Below are positions 61,543 to 64,000 of a stretch of DNA of 64,000 nucleotides, piece after piece. The translations under genes and the position numbers were made by a program. Each line of letters begins with the position of its first letter. The first letter of the stretch is position 1. Under the pieces are notes generated by a model. The model saw only the letters and a list, made by a program, of their open reading frames with translations, made no database searches and was not told the origin of the DNA. The DNA is taken from NCBI RefSeq assembly GCF_037392515.1, contig NC_090280.1, positions 23,751,118 to 23,815,117 of the forward strand. The letters run 5' to 3'. Source of the stretch: Haliotis asinina. Taxonomy: Eukaryota > Mollusca > Gastropoda > Lepetellida > Haliotidae.

Positions 61543-61795
61543 AGCCCAGATTTAAGCTTGTTCTATAGTGCCAGCTCACTCAGATACCATACCACCAGTT
61601 AAGCATGAATACCTTACTCAGACACATTATACTAATGCTAATCAGTCCTTGTTTTACCCATTGCTGCTGAGTGCCAGGCATTCTAGGACCAACAAGTACC
61701 GTGTTTGAACTTCTTTTGGTATGACATGGCTGGGGATTGAACTTGTGACTATACGTTTTCCCATTGAATGCACTAACTACTATGCCATGGAGGTT
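61543..61795 (-). mobile_element. SINE family C, second copy
   Basis: Matches 32366-32636 along its length ('ccagctcactcagatacc', 'actcagacacattatac', 'cagtccttgtt'). The head is eroded ('gccatggaggttggcc'). Confidence 0.75.
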
Positions 61796-61918
61796 GGCCA
61801 TGTCCTTGGTCACTGAATACACTTTTTGACAAATCTGAAAAAGATGCTGTACCTGGCACCATGGGTAATATAATGGTACAGATTCATCTCACCAAGACCC
61901 AGGTTTGAATCCCTGTTT

Positions 61919-62177
61919 GAGTGAGTGAGTGAATGAGTTTTACACAAAACTCGGCAATATTCCAGCTATACTGTGAATAACTGAGTCTGGACCAGACAAT
62001 CCAGTGATCAACAGCATGAGCATCAATCTGTGCAACTGGGAATCGATGACATGTCTGAACAAGGTCAGCGAGTCTGACCACCTGATCCAGTTAGTTGCCT
62101 CTTACAACATGTATAGTCGCCTTCCGTGGCAAGTATGGATTCCTGAAGACCTATTCTAACCTGGATCTTCACGGGTC
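61919..62177 (-). mobile_element. SINE family A, near complete
   Basis: From a short 'gtgagtgagtgaatg' end to 'ggatcttcacgggtc', with minor deletions in the front part. Confidence 0.9.
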
Positions 62178-64000
62178 AAAGCAGTGTGAAGACTAGTGGT
62201 TGCATACCCTCCTGTGATATTGATGGAATATATTTAATAACTACAAACAACAATAGACACATTGAACACTGGGTACTAGTCAGCCTCAGAATACACCGTG
62301 TGGATAAAGTGAGGTAGTAAAAAAAAGAACAAATATTTCCTTTTATTCACAGACAATTACTCAAACAAACTTTTTAGATATATAATAGACAATTGCACTG
62401 CACTGACAAAAATTCAGCAAAACTAATACAATCAATTTAAAATTACTTTTACCAGTTATTTTCAGGTGACCATATCAACAGTATACAGATGTTTATGTGA
62501 CAGAGAACACCACTTATTATGAACTGAAGTATAACCTGCCCCCTAGCCCAGCATGGCGTGTAATTCCGTATCTAGCGAAGATACTCACACACAGCAGGCG
62601 TCACTGGTCTGTTTCAGATAATGGTGTTTGGCTAAGACTTAGCAGGTGTACAAACATTGCCATGTTGTGTGACTTGAATTGTCTGGTATGCTGAGGGTGC
62701 CCAGGATCAAACACAGTTGTTCACCACTGTCAATCAGTTATATACTACTGTCAAACATTGTTGTACAATATGTCACACATAGTTGCACACAATGTCAAAT
62801 AGTATTACACTATATGTCACACATAGCTGTTTACCATGGAAAACACAATTGTACCCCATGTCAAACAGTTGTACAGTGTGTCAAACAAAGTTGTACACTA
62901 TATTACATTAATTTACAAAGATAGTTGTACACCATGTCAAACAGTTGTACACTATATTACATTCATTTACAAAGACAGTTGTACACCATGTCAAACAGTT
63001 GTACACTATATTACAATTTACAAACACAACCGTACACCATGTGTTAAAACTTAAAGACAGTTGTACAGTCGGCATTTTGATGTACACTACGCTCTTCTAG
63101 TTTGTGACCTGTTAGTTTTCGGTCATTGCATTTTGCATACCAGGTACACAGTCACTAAACTAAAGTTATATACACTTCTAATAATGCTAAGTGTTCAGCC
63201 CAGTAGTCTCTAAATGCACCAATGGCATTTGTTATCATCTGTGCTGATCGTGTTTCCCAGTCGTGTGTATTGACAAACACTTTTGATATGATCAATAGAC
63301 CTACTGAGGACAATGTATAAAACTCTCATAGAAAGATCGCATATATACAGGGGAATCTTGTAAAAGGTATTGTAAAGTGAGTTAAATATGTATTCATATT
63401 ATTTGTACATCTGCAAATGGTAAATATTTGAAGTTTTCAATTTCAGTGATCAAGATGACTGTTCTACATTCATAAATGACCACAAGGCTCATACACATGA
63501 TAAATAATTATTGTTTCTGTCTGTCAAGTTGTTGTATTTTGTAATATTTATGTTGCAGTTTTAATACCCATCTTATAATGGTGGCCTATGAGTTTGACAT
63601 AATCTACATGTTCTGAGACCAAGTGTAGTGACATTCCATTAGGTCTAGTAAACTCAGTTAATGTTTGTCCATAAGAAAAATTTAAATCTTCTGAAACTGA
63701 TCCTCAGAGACAGTTTAGTGTTGGTAAACTGTACTGTAAGTGTTTACAACAGACCAGATTAATTTCTCCCCATTGCTATCAATTTCATATGCTACCCATC
63801 AAAGTTTAGACTTGAAGCACTCAACCTAACACATCAAAACTGCTGCAAAGCAAGTGCAAATATCATGTATGTGAACAGCATCTGCATTTTGGTGTAAGGT
63901 TTTGTTAAAGATTCGACAGTTTTCACTGAGTTTCAACATTTATTGAACCTATGACATTAACTTTTTCAATGTTACAAACTAGTTTTACAGTACATCAGTT
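62178..64000. other. Right end, no gene seen
   Basis: Apart from the minisatellite at 62700-63070 there is AT-rich sequence without coding signal. A TTTATT near 62342 (minus-strand AATAAA) may mark the 3' end of a gene lying beyond the window. Confidence 0.3.
62700..63070. repeat. Minisatellite of 'gtcaaacagttgtacac' type
   Basis: Imperfect units of about 25-65 bases with 'acagttgtacaccatgtcaa' and 'ctatattacatt'. Short frames across it are artefacts. Confidence 0.85.

Noticed and set aside
62679-63054. Plus-strand frames of 72-81 codons
   Set aside because: Translations of the 'gttgtacac' minisatellite.

Overview
The window looks like an AT-rich piece of a mollusc nuclear genome, most likely a gastropod of the abalone (Haliotis) type. 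Three spliced, animal-type protein genes with GT-AG introns sit among short interspersed repeats. These carry a (CTCA)n tail and a core containing 'agcaatattccagctatatgg', which I associate with abalone; the genus is my inference from memory of these repeats.

Layout. 1564-14196 (minus) is SMG9, the P-loop partner of SMG8 in the SMG1 kinase complex of nonsense-mediated mRNA decay: 13 coding exons, all phases fit, 476 residues. 16001-19336 (plus) is oaf ('out at first'), a secreted cysteine-rich protein: 4 exons, 266 residues. SMG9 and oaf are head to head across 1.8 kb. 30866-42244 (minus) is a JHY (C11orf63) homolog, a motile-cilia protein: 5 coding exons, 1,245 residues, 1,006 of them in one exon. 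About 22 kb at the right end has no recognised gene, only one or two weak candidate exons.

Mobile DNA: a TTAA-flanked piggyBac-like element without transposase (6684-9871), a decayed DD34D mariner (about 23143-24427), a palindromic Penelope-like element with GIY-YIG remnant and hammerhead-ribozyme-like cores (33362-35047), a 3.6 kb hAT element with two introns (43914-47515), a pogo/Tigger-type MITE (55262-56151), several foldback MITEs, and about 25 SINE copies of at least three families.

The strongest unexplained pattern concerns the tandem repeats. In three unrelated genes (JHY, oaf, SMG9) a minisatellite in an intron has a unit that resembles the end of the exon just upstream plus its 5' splice site. 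In JHY the array has about 34 units, about half of which keep a usable GT. Two more SMG9 introns and a 2 kb array at 50.9-52.9 kb may follow the same rule. The genes do not form one pathway; each is an ordinary, independently transcribed animal gene.
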